64,000 bases of DNA, taken from contig CAVXHI010000008.1 of the NCBI GenBank assembly GCA_963761655.1, positions 558,001 through 622,000 of the forward strand, written 5' to 3'. The notes under the pieces were generated by a model. The model made no database searches. It had not been told where the DNA came from and worked only from the letters and a program-made list of their open reading frames with translations. Both the position numbers and the translations under genes were made by a program. Origin of the DNA: RYN-122 sp963761655 (GTDB lineage: Bacteria; Actinomycetota; Actinomycetes; Mycobacteriales; SCTD01). This document shows, piece by piece, positions 49,475-57,690 of this stretch; position 1 is the first letter of the stretch; the number at the start of each line of letters is the position of its first letter.

Positions 49475-50035
49475 GTGACCTCACCCTGGGCCGCTCCGCC
49501 CGCGCTGGCCGCCCGGCTCGCCCGGACCAGCCCCGCCGCCCGCGCCGACGTCGTCGCCGGGGCCCTCACCGGGGTCGTCCTCGTGCTGCTGGGCGCCCCG
49601 GTCGGGCTGCTCTGGGCCGCGGTGTCCCCGCGCGTCCAGGTCGTGCTCGGCGGGGTGGGCGGGCCGGGCCTGGTCGACCCCGAGACGAGGGCGTTCGCGG
49701 GCGCCGACGTCGCGTTCGGTGCGGTCGTCGTCGTCGTCGGGCTGCTGTGCGGGCTCGGCGCCTTCGTGCTGGCCCGCCGGCACGGGCCGGGCGTCGTCGG
49801 GGGGCTGCTGCTCGGCGGGCTGCTGGCGGCGTACGTCGCCGCGAAGACCGGGACGCAGGTCGGCAAGGAGGGGTTCCAGGCGGCACTGCGCGACGCCGGC
49901 GGGACGGGGCGGATCGAGGCGAACGTCCGGCTGCTCGCCACCGAGGCGCTGGTGCTCTGGCCGGCGGCGGCGCTCGCCGCCTTCGCGGGCGCGACCGCCG
50001 CCCGGCCCGACGACGCCGAGGTCAGTTCAGGCTGA
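49475..50035 (+). CDS. Four-helix membrane protein
   Basis: A 186-residue protein with four membrane segments (about 25-50, 75-100, 105-125 and 155-175). It resembles actinobacterial DUF2567-like proteins, but that link is weak. The GTG lies seven bases after a CACGAT -10-like element (49463-49468), so a leaderless transcript is possible. Its last 14 bases overlap the convergent Lon-N gene. Confidence 0.6.
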   Translation: MTSPWAAPPALAARLARTSPAARADVVAGALTGVVLVLLGAPVGLLWAAVSPRVQVVLGGVGGPGLVDPETRAFAGADVAFGAVVVVVGLLCGLGAFVLARRHGPGVVGGLLLGGLLAAYVAAKTGTQVGKEGFQAALRDAGGTGRIEANVRLLATEALVLWPAAALAAFAGATAARPDDAEVSSG

Positions 50036-50705
50036 GCGGCGACCGGGTCAGCTCGAGCGCCGGGACGGCGGACAGCGCCTGGAGCAGCCCGGTCTCGCGC
50101 CGCAGCAGGCTGAGCTCGCGGCGCAGGCGCCCGACGGCGTCGGGCACGGCCAGGAGCTCCTGCCGCTCTCCCAGGTCCAGCAGCACCGTCGCCGCGACGA
50201 GGTAGGACGCCGTGCGGGGGTCGCCCGGCACCTGGACGTCGCCCACCGCGTCCGCGCCGGCGTCCTCGAGCGCCCCGAGGTAGCCGGTGTAGGCCGTCGT
50301 GACGGCCTCGCGCAGCAGGGCGCCCTCGGCCGGATCGCCGGCGTCGTCGGGGATCAGGGTGACCTCCCCGGTCAGGTAGGGCCGGTCGTGGTCCAGGCCG
50401 TGCAGGCGGAACCGCTCCGCCCCCACGGTCACGACGTCGAAGCGGCCGTCGGGGTGCTCGTCGGCCTGCTCGAGCCGGGCGACGCAGCCGACCTCGTGGA
50501 GCGCCAGCACCCCGTCCTCCCCGACCTCGCGGCCCTCCCGGATCGCGACCACCCCGAAGCGCCGCTCCTCGGGAGGGAGGGCCAGGAGCTCACGGACGAG
50601 CACGCGGTAGCGCTCCTCGAACACGTGCAGCGGCAGGACGAGCCCCGGGAACAGCACCAGACCCAGCGGGAACAGGGGCAGCCGGGCCGGGCCGGACGAG
50701 GGCAT
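50022..50705 (-). CDS. Lon N-terminal (substrate-binding) domain protein
   Basis: A 227-residue protein with the Lon-N domain and no ATPase or protease domain. Its start ARLPLFPLGLVLFPGLVLPL then HVFEERYR is the family hallmark. Such stand-alone proteins commonly lie near hisD in actinobacteria; their role is unproven. ATG at 50705. It overlaps the convergent membrane-protein gene by 14 bases at the 3' end. Confidence 0.85.
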   Translation of the reverse strand: MPSSGPARLPLFPLGLVLFPGLVLPLHVFEERYRVLVRELLALPPEERRFGVVAIREGREVGEDGVLALHEVGCVARLEQADEHPDGRFDVVTVGAERFRLHGLDHDRPYLTGEVTLIPDDAGDPAEGALLREAVTTAYTGYLGALEDAGADAVGDVQVPGDPRTASYLVAATVLLDLGERQELLAVPDAVGRLRRELSLLRRETGLLQALSAVPALELTRSPLSLN

Positions 50706-50752
50706 GCACGGAGGGTAGGGCGACGGACCTGGTCACACCTGCTGACGGCGGC

Positions 50753-52651
50753 GTGCAGGTACGTCACGCTGTGCCGGTCGCCGTCCGGCGGCCGGACCGA
50801 GGCGGGACCATCGCGCGCGACACGACCTGGCAGGCGCACCCGGTCCTGGGCGCCCTGGTCCGGGTCGGCGTGCTGCTCGTGCCCGGCGCGCTGGCCGTCG
50901 GGACCGCGGTGCTGCTCGCCCGGACGCTGCCCGCCGCCGACGGCGCGGTGGGGCGGGTCCTGTGGTGGGGCGCGGTCCTCGTCGGCAGCACCGCGGTGCT
51001 CGCGGTCACCGACCGCGCCGCCCGCCGGCTGCTGCCCCTCGCCGTCCTGCTCGAGCTGTCGCTCGTGTTCCCCGACCGGGCGCCGTCGCGGCTGCGGGCG
51101 GCCCGGACGCCGAGCGTGCGCGAGCTCGAGGACCGGCTGGCGAAGCTGCACGGCTCGGGTGCGGGCGACGAGGCCTCGCACGCCGCCGAGACCCTGGTGA
51201 CGCTGGTGGGCATCCTCGGGCTCCACGACAAGCGCACCCGCGGCCACTCCGAGCGGGTCCGGGCGTTCACCGACCTGCTCACCGAGGAGCTCGGGCTCCC
51301 CGAGGAGGAGCGGCAGCGCGCTCGGTGGGCTGCGCTCGTCCACGACATCGGCAAGCTCGACGTCCCCGGGGCCGTCCTGAACGGCACCACCGCGCTCGAC
51401 GACGAGGCCTGGGCGCTGATCCGCCGCCACCCCGAGGAGGGCGTGCGCCTGGCGGCCGGCCTGCTGCCCTGGCTGGGGGACTGGGGCCGCTGCGTCGTGG
51501 AGCACCACGAGCGGTTCGACGGCGGCGGCTACCCGCACGGGCTCGCCGGCGAGCAGATCAGCCGGGCCGCCCGGATCGTCTCGGTCTGCGACTCCTTCGA
51601 GGTCATGACCTCGGCCCGCTCCTACAACACGGTCCGCACCGCCTCGGGCGCCCGGCGCGAGCTCATCCGCTGCGCCGGGACGCAGTTCGACCCCGAGGTC
51701 GTGCGCGTGTTCGTCGGCATCAGCCTGGGCCGCCTGCTGTGGGTCCTCGGCCCGCTGACCTGGCTGGCCCAGGTGCCGTTCGTGGCCGCGGGCGACCGGG
51801 CGGGGCAGCTGGTCAAGGCCGGCGCCCTCACCGCGGCCGTCGGAGGGCTGGTCGCCGCCGGAGCCCTGCCCGGTCCGGCCAGCGGGACGCCGGAGCGGCC
51901 ACGGGCGGTCGCCGTCGCCGCGGGCCCGGCGGTCGGGGCGCCGGTCCTCCCTGCGCCCTCAGCCGCCGCCCCCCGGCTGCGCCGGCCCCCAGCTCGCCGG
52001 GGCGCCCCCGGTGCTCGGACCGGTCCCGCTCGGGCCCCCGGTCGCGCTACCGCTCGCCGTCGTGCCGGCGTCCCTGCCCGGGCCGCTCGGCGGCCGTCAG
52101 GCGCCGCAGTCTGCTCCCGCCCCCGGGACCGTGCCGCTGGGCCCACCGGTGCCCCCTGTGACCGCCCCGGAGCCGACTGCCAGCCCGCAGCCCTCCACCA
52201 GCCGCGAGCCGAGCACCACCCCCGCGCCGACCGCTGCACCGTTGCCGAGCGCGACCCCCGAGCCGACCGCCGCCCCCGAGCCGACCGTGGCCCCGGTGCC
52301 GACGCTTGCGCCCGACCCGACCGCAGCCCCGGTGCCGACCGCCCCGCCCGAGCCGCCTGCTGCCCCGGTGCCGACCGTCGCGCCCGAGCCGACCGTCGTG
52401 CCCAGCGCGTTGCCCAGCCCGCCCGCGCCCGCCCCGCCGCCGACCTCCGCTCCGCCACCCCCCGTCACCGCCACGGGCTCGCTGTACCTGTCCGGGACCG
52501 TGCTGACCTCCGCGCTGCCGACGGACGCCCTGCCGGTGCTGCTGGCGCTCGCACCGGACGGCCCGTCCGTGGCGTTCTCCTCCTCGGTCGCGACCGCCAC
52601 CACGGTGTCCGGCACCGCGACCGCCGTCCTGCACGTGCAGCTCCTGGGTGA
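50753..52651 (+). CDS. HD-GYP domain protein, probably frameshifted near base 51970
   Basis: The first 410 residues are convincing. Two or three membrane segments (about 31-105) precede an HD-GYP domain with His165, HD at 197-198 (VHDIGK), His226, HH at 251-252, GYP at 259-261 and Asp280; more membrane segments follow near 320-370. HD-GYP enzymes cleave c-di-GMP. From about base 51985 the frame turns into Arg-rich sequence with no family sense, while the +1 frame carries a Pro/Thr-rich protein. A C6 run at 51969-51974 is a likely indel site. The natural product is probably one long protein ending at 53123. The GTG start has no clear ribosome-binding site. Confidence 0.75.
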   Translation: MQVRHAVPVAVRRPDRGGTIARDTTWQAHPVLGALVRVGVLLVPGALAVGTAVLLARTLPAADGAVGRVLWWGAVLVGSTAVLAVTDRAARRLLPLAVLLELSLVFPDRAPSRLRAARTPSVRELEDRLAKLHGSGAGDEASHAAETLVTLVGILGLHDKRTRGHSERVRAFTDLLTEELGLPEEERQRARWAALVHDIGKLDVPGAVLNGTTALDDEAWALIRRHPEEGVRLAAGLLPWLGDWGRCVVEHHERFDGGGYPHGLAGEQISRAARIVSVCDSFEVMTSARSYNTVRTASGARRELIRCAGTQFDPEVVRVFVGISLGRLLWVLGPLTWLAQVPFVAAGDRAGQLVKAGALTAAVGGLVAAGALPGPASGTPERPRAVAVAAGPAVGAPVLPAPSAAAPRLRRPPARRGAPGARTGPARAPGRATARRRAGVPARAARRPSGAAVCSRPRDRAAGPTGAPCDRPGADCQPAALHQPRAEHHPRADRCTVAERDPRADRRPRADRGPGADACARPDRSPGADRPARAACCPGADRRARADRRAQRVAQPARARPAADLRSATPRHRHGLAVPVRDRADLRAADGRPAGAAGARTGRPVRGVLLLGRDRHHGVRHRDRRPARAAPG

Positions 52652-53123
52652 CGGTCGGGACAGGACGCGCAGCGGCGAGGTGGTCGTGGTCCTGTCGTCC
52701 TGCGACGCCGCGGGGGCCTGCACCCGCCTGGCGCGGGAGGTCGAGCGGGTGACGCAGCCGGCCGGCGCTCTCGGCCCGGCAGAGGTGACCGTCGACCTCG
52801 GCGGGGTCGCCGGGACGGTGCCCGCCGGAGGCACGTTGCGGCTCGAGGTGGGTCTGCGCAAGGAGGGCAACGCCGTCGGCGCGCTGCTCTCCACCGCGTC
52901 CGCGTCGACCCCGAGCCGGCTGCTCGTGACCCTGGTCGCCGCGCCGGCGCCGGTCGCCGTCCCGGTCAGCGGCACCGTCGGCCTGCTCCCGGGCGGGACC
53001 CCGGGGGCGTCGTCGGGCGGGCTCCCGGTGGCCGGCGTGGGACTGCTCACGTCGGTGGCGGCAGCCGCGGCGCGACGGCGGCGGGACGGGCACCCGCCGG
53101 TAGGCTCCGGACACCACCACTGA
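52011..53123 (+). CDS. Pro/Thr-rich extracellular region with beta domain, likely C-terminal part of the HD-GYP protein
   Basis: A 370-residue frame with no signal peptide at its start. Residues 45-150 are repeats of PEPTAAP/PVPTVAP type, then a 200-residue domain with beta-strand character follows (TATGSLYLSGTVLTS...), ending in LPVAG, a hydrophobic stretch and RRRR, which resembles a cell-wall sorting signal without being a canonical LPxTG. In-frame sequence continues upstream (PPPPGCAGPQLAGAPP) into the HD-GYP gene, so this is probably its C-terminus separated by a frameshift. Codon use is clearly coding in this frame. Confidence 0.6.
   Translation: MLGPVPLGPPVALPLAVVPASLPGPLGGRQAPQSAPAPGTVPLGPPVPPVTAPEPTASPQPSTSREPSTTPAPTAAPLPSATPEPTAAPEPTVAPVPTLAPDPTAAPVPTAPPEPPAAPVPTVAPEPTVVPSALPSPPAPAPPPTSAPPPPVTATGSLYLSGTVLTSALPTDALPVLLALAPDGPSVAFSSSVATATTVSGTATAVLHVQLLGDGRDRTRSGEVVVVLSSCDAAGACTRLAREVERVTQPAGALGPAEVTVDLGGVAGTVPAGGTLRLEVGLRKEGNAVGALLSTASASTPSRLLVTLVAAPAPVAVPVSGTVGLLPGGTPGASSGGLPVAGVGLLTSVAAAAARRRRDGHPPVGSGHHH
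53101..53106 (+). promoter_or_regulatory. Possible -10 of the his operon
   Basis: TAGGCT lies 39 bases before the hisD GTG, inside the end of the preceding frame. No good -35 is visible. A GAGGAG ribosome-binding site precedes hisD. Confidence 0.35.
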
Positions 53124-53139
53124 CCCGAGGAGCCTCCCC

Positions 53140-54429
53140 GTGCTGACCCGCATCGACCTGCGCGGGCGGCACGACGCTCCCGCCCTCGACCTGCTCCCGC
53201 GGGCCGTCCTGGACGTCGCCAGCGCGGTCGAGCAGGTCCGGCCCGTGGTCGAGGCGGTCCGCGACCGGGGCGCCGCGGCGGTCCGCGAGGCGACCTCGCG
53301 GTTCGACGGCGTCGAGCTGCAGGACCTCCGGGTGCCGGTCGAGGCGCTGCAGCAGGCCCTGGACCAGCTCGACCCCGCGGTCCGCGCCGCCCTGGAGGAG
53401 GCCGTCCGCCGGGCGACCACCGTGAGCCGCGCGCAGCTGCGCGACGACGAGGTCGTGCAGGTCGTCGACGGCGCCACCGTCACCGAGCGGTGGGTCCCGG
53501 TCGGGCGCGTCGGGCTGTACGTGCCGGGCGGCCTGGTGGCCTATCCGAGCAGCGTCGTCATGAACGTCGTCCCGGCGCAGGTGGCCGGCGTGGGGAGCCT
53601 CGCCGTCGCCAGCCCGCCGAAGCAGGAGTTCGGCGGCCGCCCGAACCCGGCGATCCTCGCGGCCTGCGCGCTGCTCGGCGTCGACGAGGTCTACGCCGTC
53701 GGCGGCGCCCAGGCGGTGGCGATGTTCGCCTACGGCACCGACGAGTGCCGCCCGGTCGACGTGATCACCGGTCCGGGGAACGTCTACGTCGCGGCGGCCA
53801 AGCGCCTGGTGCAGGGCCGCTGCGGCATCGACTCCGAGGCCGGCCCGACCGAGATCGGCATCCTGGCCGACGACACCGCCGTCCCCGCCTTCGTCGCGGC
53901 GGACCTCGTCGCCCAGGCCGAGCACGACCCGCTGGCCGCCTGCCTGCTGGTCACCCCGAGCACCGACCTGCTGGACGCCGTCGAGGTCGAGCTCGGCAAG
54001 CAGGTCCCCGCCGCCAAGCACCGCGACCGGGTCGAGACGGCGCTGACCGGCCAGAGCGCGTTCGTGCTCGTCGACGACCTCGACCAGGGCCTCACCGTCG
54101 TCGACGCGTGGGCGGCCGAGCACCTCGAGGTCATCACGGCCGACGCCCCGGAGCGGGCCAGGAGGGTGCGCAACGCCGGCGCGGTCTTCATCGGCAACCA
54201 CACCCCGGTCAGCCTCGGCGACTACCTCGCCGGCTCCAACCACGTCCTGCCCACCGGCGGCACCGCCCGGTTCTCGGCCGGCCTGTCGGCGCAGAGCTTC
54301 CTCAAGCGCATGTCCCTGATCGAGTACTCGGCGCAGGCGCTCGCCACGGTGACGCCGCACGTCACGGCGCTCGGCGGCGCGGAGGACCTCGCGGCGCACG
54401 TCGAGGCCGTGCAGATCCGCAGCCGGTGA
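53140..54429 (+). CDS. hisD: Histidinol dehydrogenase HisD
   Basis: A 429-residue zinc enzyme that performs the last two steps of histidine synthesis. Family features are intact: YVPGGLVAYPSSVVMNVVPA, GPTEIGILAD, AQAEHDPLA (zinc-binding region) and GNHTPVSLGDYLAGSNHVLP. Length is normal. GTG start with GAGGAG upstream. It opens the his operon and overlaps hisC by four bases. Confidence 0.97.
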   Translation: MLTRIDLRGRHDAPALDLLPRAVLDVASAVEQVRPVVEAVRDRGAAAVREATSRFDGVELQDLRVPVEALQQALDQLDPAVRAALEEAVRRATTVSRAQLRDDEVVQVVDGATVTERWVPVGRVGLYVPGGLVAYPSSVVMNVVPAQVAGVGSLAVASPPKQEFGGRPNPAILAACALLGVDEVYAVGGAQAVAMFAYGTDECRPVDVITGPGNVYVAAAKRLVQGRCGIDSEAGPTEIGILADDTAVPAFVAADLVAQAEHDPLAACLLVTPSTDLLDAVEVELGKQVPAAKHRDRVETALTGQSAFVLVDDLDQGLTVVDAWAAEHLEVITADAPERARRVRNAGAVFIGNHTPVSLGDYLAGSNHVLPTGGTARFSAGLSAQSFLKRMSLIEYSAQALATVTPHVTALGGAEDLAAHVEAVQIRSR

Positions 54430-55508
54430 GCCTGCCCGTCCGGGACGACCTCGTCGGGAAGAAGCCGTACGGGGCGCCCCAGATCGCCGACGTCGTCATG
54501 CTGAACGTCAACGAGAACCCGCACGCACCGAGCGCCGGCCTCGTGGCGGCGCTGGAGAAGGCGGTCGGCCAGGCTGCGACGACCCTGAACCGCTACCCCG
54601 ACCGCGACGCCGTCGCCCTGCGCACCGACCTCGCCGCGTACCTGTCCCGGCAGACCGGCGTCCCGCTCGGCGTCGAGCAGGTCTGGGCGGCGAACGGCTC
54701 GAACGAGGTGCTGCAGCAGGTCCTGCAGGCGTTCGGCGGGCCGGGCCGGACCGCCCTGGGGTTCGAGCCGAGCTACTCGATGCACCCGCTCCTGGCGGCC
54801 GGCACGAGCACCGGGTGGACCGCCGTGCAACGCCCCGCCGACTTCGTGCTGACGGTCGACCTCGCGGTCGCCGCCGTCCGCGAGCACCGCCCCGACGTCG
54901 TCTTCCTCACGACGCCGAACAACCCCACCGGCACCGAGACCTCCCACGACGTCGTCCGGGCCGTGCACGCCGCGACCTCCGGGATGGTCGTCGTCGACGA
55001 GGCCTACGCCGAGTTCAGCGAGCTCCCCAGCGCCACGACGCTGCTGGCCGAGCTCCCGCGGCTCGTGGTCAGCCGGACCATGAGCAAGGCCTTCGCCATG
55101 GCGGGCACCCGGCTCGGGTACCTCGCGGCCAGCGCCGACGTCGTCGACGCCCTGCAGCTGGTGCGGCTGCCGTACCACCTGAGCGCCCTCACCCAGGCGG
55201 CTGCCCGGACGGCGCTCGCCCACGCGGAGGAGCTGCTCGGCACGGTCGAGCAGGTCAAGGCCCAGCGCGACCGGATGCTGCGCACGATCCCGCGGTTCGG
55301 GCTGCAGGTGGTCCCGACGCAGGCGAACTTCCTGCTGTTCGGTCCGTTCGAGGACCCGGGCGCCGTCTGGCAGGCGCTGCTGGACGAGGGCGTCCTGGTG
55401 CGCGACGTGAGCGGCGGGCCGGGCCTGACCGGCTGGCTGCGGGTCAACGCCGGCACGGAGGACGAGACCACGGCCTTCCTGAAGGCGCTCGATAGGGTCA
55501 CGGGATGA
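54426..55508 (+). CDS. hisC: Histidinol-phosphate aminotransferase HisC
   Basis: A 360-residue fold-type I PLP enzyme. The PLP-binding Lys221 lies in RTMSKAFAMAG; the NPNNPTG-type motif reads TPNNPTGTE and VVDEAYAEF is intact. It transaminates imidazole-acetol phosphate. GTG overlaps the hisD stop; its stop overlaps the hisB ATG by four bases. Confidence 0.96.
   Translation: MSLPVRDDLVGKKPYGAPQIADVVMLNVNENPHAPSAGLVAALEKAVGQAATTLNRYPDRDAVALRTDLAAYLSRQTGVPLGVEQVWAANGSNEVLQQVLQAFGGPGRTALGFEPSYSMHPLLAAGTSTGWTAVQRPADFVLTVDLAVAAVREHRPDVVFLTTPNNPTGTETSHDVVRAVHAATSGMVVVDEAYAEFSELPSATTLLAELPRLVVSRTMSKAFAMAGTRLGYLAASADVVDALQLVRLPYHLSALTQAAARTALAHAEELLGTVEQVKAQRDRMLRTIPRFGLQVVPTQANFLLFGPFEDPGAVWQALLDEGVLVRDVSGGPGLTGWLRVNAGTEDETTAFLKALDRVTG
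55493..55498 (+). promoter_or_regulatory. Possible internal -10 element before hisB
   Basis: TAGGGT lies six bases before the hisB ATG, inside the end of hisC. It could give a leaderless hisB transcript; no -35 is evident. Confidence 0.3.
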
Positions 55509-56092
55509 CCAGGCGAGCGACCGTCCAGCGCACCACCAAGGAGTCCGACGTCTTCGTCGAGCTCGACCTCGACGGCACCGGCCAGGCGACCAGCGACACC
55601 GGCGTCCCCTTCTTCGACCACATGGTCGCGCAGCTCGGCCGGCACGGCGGCTTCGACCTGACCGTCCGGACGAAGGGCGACCTCGAGGTCGACGCGCACC
55701 ACACCGTCGAGGACACGAGCCTCGCGCTCGGCCAGGCCCTCAAGGAGGCGCTCGGCGACAAGGCCGGCATCCGCCGCTTCGGCGACGCCCTCGTGCCGCT
55801 CGACGAGTGCCTCGTGCAGGCGGCCGTCGACCTGTCCGGCCGGCCGTACGTCGTGCACGTGGAGCCCGACATGGTCGAGCTCATCGGCTCCTACGACACG
55901 ACGCTGACCCGGCACATCTGGGAGTCGTTCGTCGCGACCGCCGGGATCGCGCTGCACGTGCGCGTGCTGTCCGGGCGCAACGCGCACCACCTGGTCGAGG
56001 CGCAGTTCAAGGCGGTCGCCCGGGCCCTGCGCGACGCGACCGCCCTGGACCCGAAGGTCACCGGGATCCCCAGCACCAAGGGCAGCCTGTAG
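55505..56092 (+). CDS. hisB: Imidazoleglycerol-phosphate dehydratase HisB
   Basis: A 195-residue single-function dehydratase, the usual actinobacterial form. Metal-binding His/Glu motifs are present (FFDHMVAQLGRHG, DAHHTVEDT, NAHHLVEAQFK). ATG start overlapping the hisC stop. The next gene begins two bases after the stop codon. Confidence 0.96.
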   Translation: MTRRATVQRTTKESDVFVELDLDGTGQATSDTGVPFFDHMVAQLGRHGGFDLTVRTKGDLEVDAHHTVEDTSLALGQALKEALGDKAGIRRFGDALVPLDECLVQAAVDLSGRPYVVHVEPDMVELIGSYDTTLTRHIWESFVATAGIALHVRVLSGRNAHHLVEAQFKAVARALRDATALDPKVTGIPSTKGSL

Positions 56093-56094
56093 GC

Positions 56095-56637
56095 ATGGGC
56101 GCGTTCTACGAGAGCCTGGCGACCCGGGCGCCGCGCGAGCGGGTGCGCGACGTCGTGGGCGAGGCCTACGCCGCCGCGCTCCTCACGCCGACCCGGCACG
56201 GCTGGACCGTCGCCGCGCCCGACGCCGACGGCCGCCTCGACGACCACGTGACGCCGGTCGCGACGGCGCTGTCCGTCGACGGGCCGGTCGTCTGCACCAC
56301 CGTCCACGACGACGACGACCTCCTGCTGCAGGTCTTCGACGGCGGGGCCCTCGTCGCGACCTACGACTCCGACCCCGGCTACCTCGACGGCACCCCGCTG
56401 CCGCCCGACGTGAGCGAGCTCGAGCCGCTGGCGGCCGCGCTCGGTGTCCACGACGTGGAGCCCCTGCGTGCGGTGCTGACCGCGGACTACGACACCGAGA
56501 CGCAGCGCCTCGCCGACGCCGTCATGCTGCTGGGCCTCCCGCCGTACGTCGTCCTGTTCGGCTACGACTACGCGGTCGACGGCGACCTGCCGAACGGGCT
56601 CGCCACCGAGGACCTCGAGGCCGTGGGCCTCCGGTGA
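56095..56637 (+). CDS. Hypothetical protein in the his operon
   Basis: A 180-residue acidic soluble protein that I do not recognise. Segments such as RHGWTVAAPDADGRLDDHV, VVCTTVHDDDDLLLQVFDGG and VATYDSDPGYLDG suggest a beta-rich fold. ATG at 56095 lies two bases after the hisB stop; the ribosome-binding site would fall inside hisB (GGGCAGC). It is surely transcribed with the his genes. It shows no similarity, as far as I can see, to any histidine enzyme. Confidence 0.65.
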   Translation: MGAFYESLATRAPRERVRDVVGEAYAAALLTPTRHGWTVAAPDADGRLDDHVTPVATALSVDGPVVCTTVHDDDDLLLQVFDGGALVATYDSDPGYLDGTPLPPDVSELEPLAAALGVHDVEPLRAVLTADYDTETQRLADAVMLLGLPPYVVLFGYDYAVDGDLPNGLATEDLEAVGLR

Positions 56638-56644
56638 CCCCGCG

Positions 56645-56755
56645 ATGAGGTGGTTCGAGGTCCTCTCCGTCCTGTACGTCGTCGCCATGGCCGGCGGCAC
56701 GGGGTGCGGCGCGGTCCTGCGGGCGGCCCGGCTCCGGCACGAGGAGGAGCGGTGA
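56645..56755 (+). CDS. 36-residue membrane microprotein before hisH
   Basis: A short frame, ATG 56645 to TGA 56755, encodes MRWFEVLSVLYVVAMAGGTG and a basic/acidic tail ending in HEEER. It has one membrane helix with a small Gly/Ala face. Its stop overlaps the hisH GTG by four bases and the run-up contains GAGGAG that serves hisH, so translation through it would couple hisB-side genes to hisH. It is too short for family recognition. Confidence 0.5.
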   Translation: MRWFEVLSVLYVVAMAGGTGCGAVLRAARLRHEEER

Positions 56756-57354
56756 CCCGCGTGGTGGTCCTCGACCACGGCTCGGGCAACCTGCGCAGCG
56801 CCGAGCGGGCCCTGCAGCGGGTCGGTGCCGACGTCGAGGTCACGGCGGACCTGGCCGCCGCCCGCGAGGCCGACGGCCTGGTGGTGCCTGGCGTCGGGGC
56901 GTTCGCGGCGTGCATGGCCGCGGTCCGCGAGGTCGGCGGCGACGTCGTCGTGCGGGAGCGGGTCGCGGCCGGGCGACCGGTGCTGGGCATCTGCGTCGGC
57001 ATGCAGGTCCTGTTCACCGAGGGCGACGAGCACGGCGAGCAGACCGCCGGCATCGGGGTCCTGCCCGGAGCGGTCCGCCGGCTCGAGGCCGACGTCGTGC
57101 CGCACATGGGCTGGAACGGCGTCGAGGTCGCCGAGGGCAGCAGCCTGTTCGCCGGCCTCGAGGACGAGCGCTTCTACTTCGTGCACTCCTACGCCGCGGG
57201 CGACGTGCCGGGCGCCCTCGTCACGCGGAGCGTGCACGGGCAGCCGTTCGCCGCAGCGGTCGAGCAGGGGGCGCTCGCCGCGACCCAGTTCCACCCCGAG
57301 AAGAGCGGCGACGCCGGAGCGGGCCTGCTGGAGAACTGGCTGCGCAGTCTGTGA
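56752..57354 (+). CDS. hisH: Imidazole glycerol phosphate synthase glutaminase subunit HisH
   Basis: A 200-residue class I glutamine amidotransferase. The catalytic triad is Cys81 (GICVGMQ), His181 and Glu183 (TQFHPEKSG). It supplies ammonia to HisF, which is not encoded in this window. GTG at 56752 overlaps the microprotein stop and has GAGGAG upstream; the longer open frame is a shadow. Confidence 0.96.
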   Translation: MTRVVVLDHGSGNLRSAERALQRVGADVEVTADLAAAREADGLVVPGVGAFAACMAAVREVGGDVVVRERVAAGRPVLGICVGMQVLFTEGDEHGEQTAGIGVLPGAVRRLEADVVPHMGWNGVEVAEGSSLFAGLEDERFYFVHSYAAGDVPGALVTRSVHGQPFAAAVEQGALAATQFHPEKSGDAGAGLLENWLRSL

Positions 57355-57668
57355 GCAAGGAGCGGGCCCGCGCCCGGGCGGCCCGGGAGGCCGCCCGCGC
57401 CGCCGATCGCGAGAAGGCGGCCCGCGCCCGGGAGCGCCGCGCGAGGGTCGGGGCCCTGCGGCCCGGCCTGCCGAAGCGCCGTCCTCCGCGCTACGGCGCG
57501 ATGCCGCTGCGCACCCGCCTCGGCCTGGCCTTCGGCGTCGTCGTCGTGCAGTTCGTCGGCTGGCAGGTCCTGTACGGGACCGCCGCCCGGCTGGGGCTGT
57601 TCCTCGTCACCCTGGCGGCCCTGCCGATCGTCATCACCCTGTACCTGTCGCCGCGGTCCTCGCGGTGA
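57351..57668 (+). CDS. Small basic membrane protein between hisH and priA
   Basis: A 105-residue protein. The first 50 residues are very basic and probably helical (ERARARAAREAARAADREKA), and two membrane segments follow (about 56-75 and 79-98). Proteins of this design stand at this place in other actinobacterial his operons as far as I recall; function unknown. GTG overlaps the hisH stop by four bases. Confidence 0.7.
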   Translation: MSKERARARAAREAARAADREKAARARERRARVGALRPGLPKRRPPRYGAMPLRTRLGLAFGVVVVQFVGWQVLYGTAARLGLFLVTLAALPIVITLYLSPRSSR

Positions 57669-57690
57669 GCCCGTCTGCAAGGAGCACCGC

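Noticed and set aside
52190..52420. Pro/Thr codon repeats as a CRISPR or satellite array
   Set aside because: The spacing is irregular and follows PEPT/PVPT codons; it is coding repetition.
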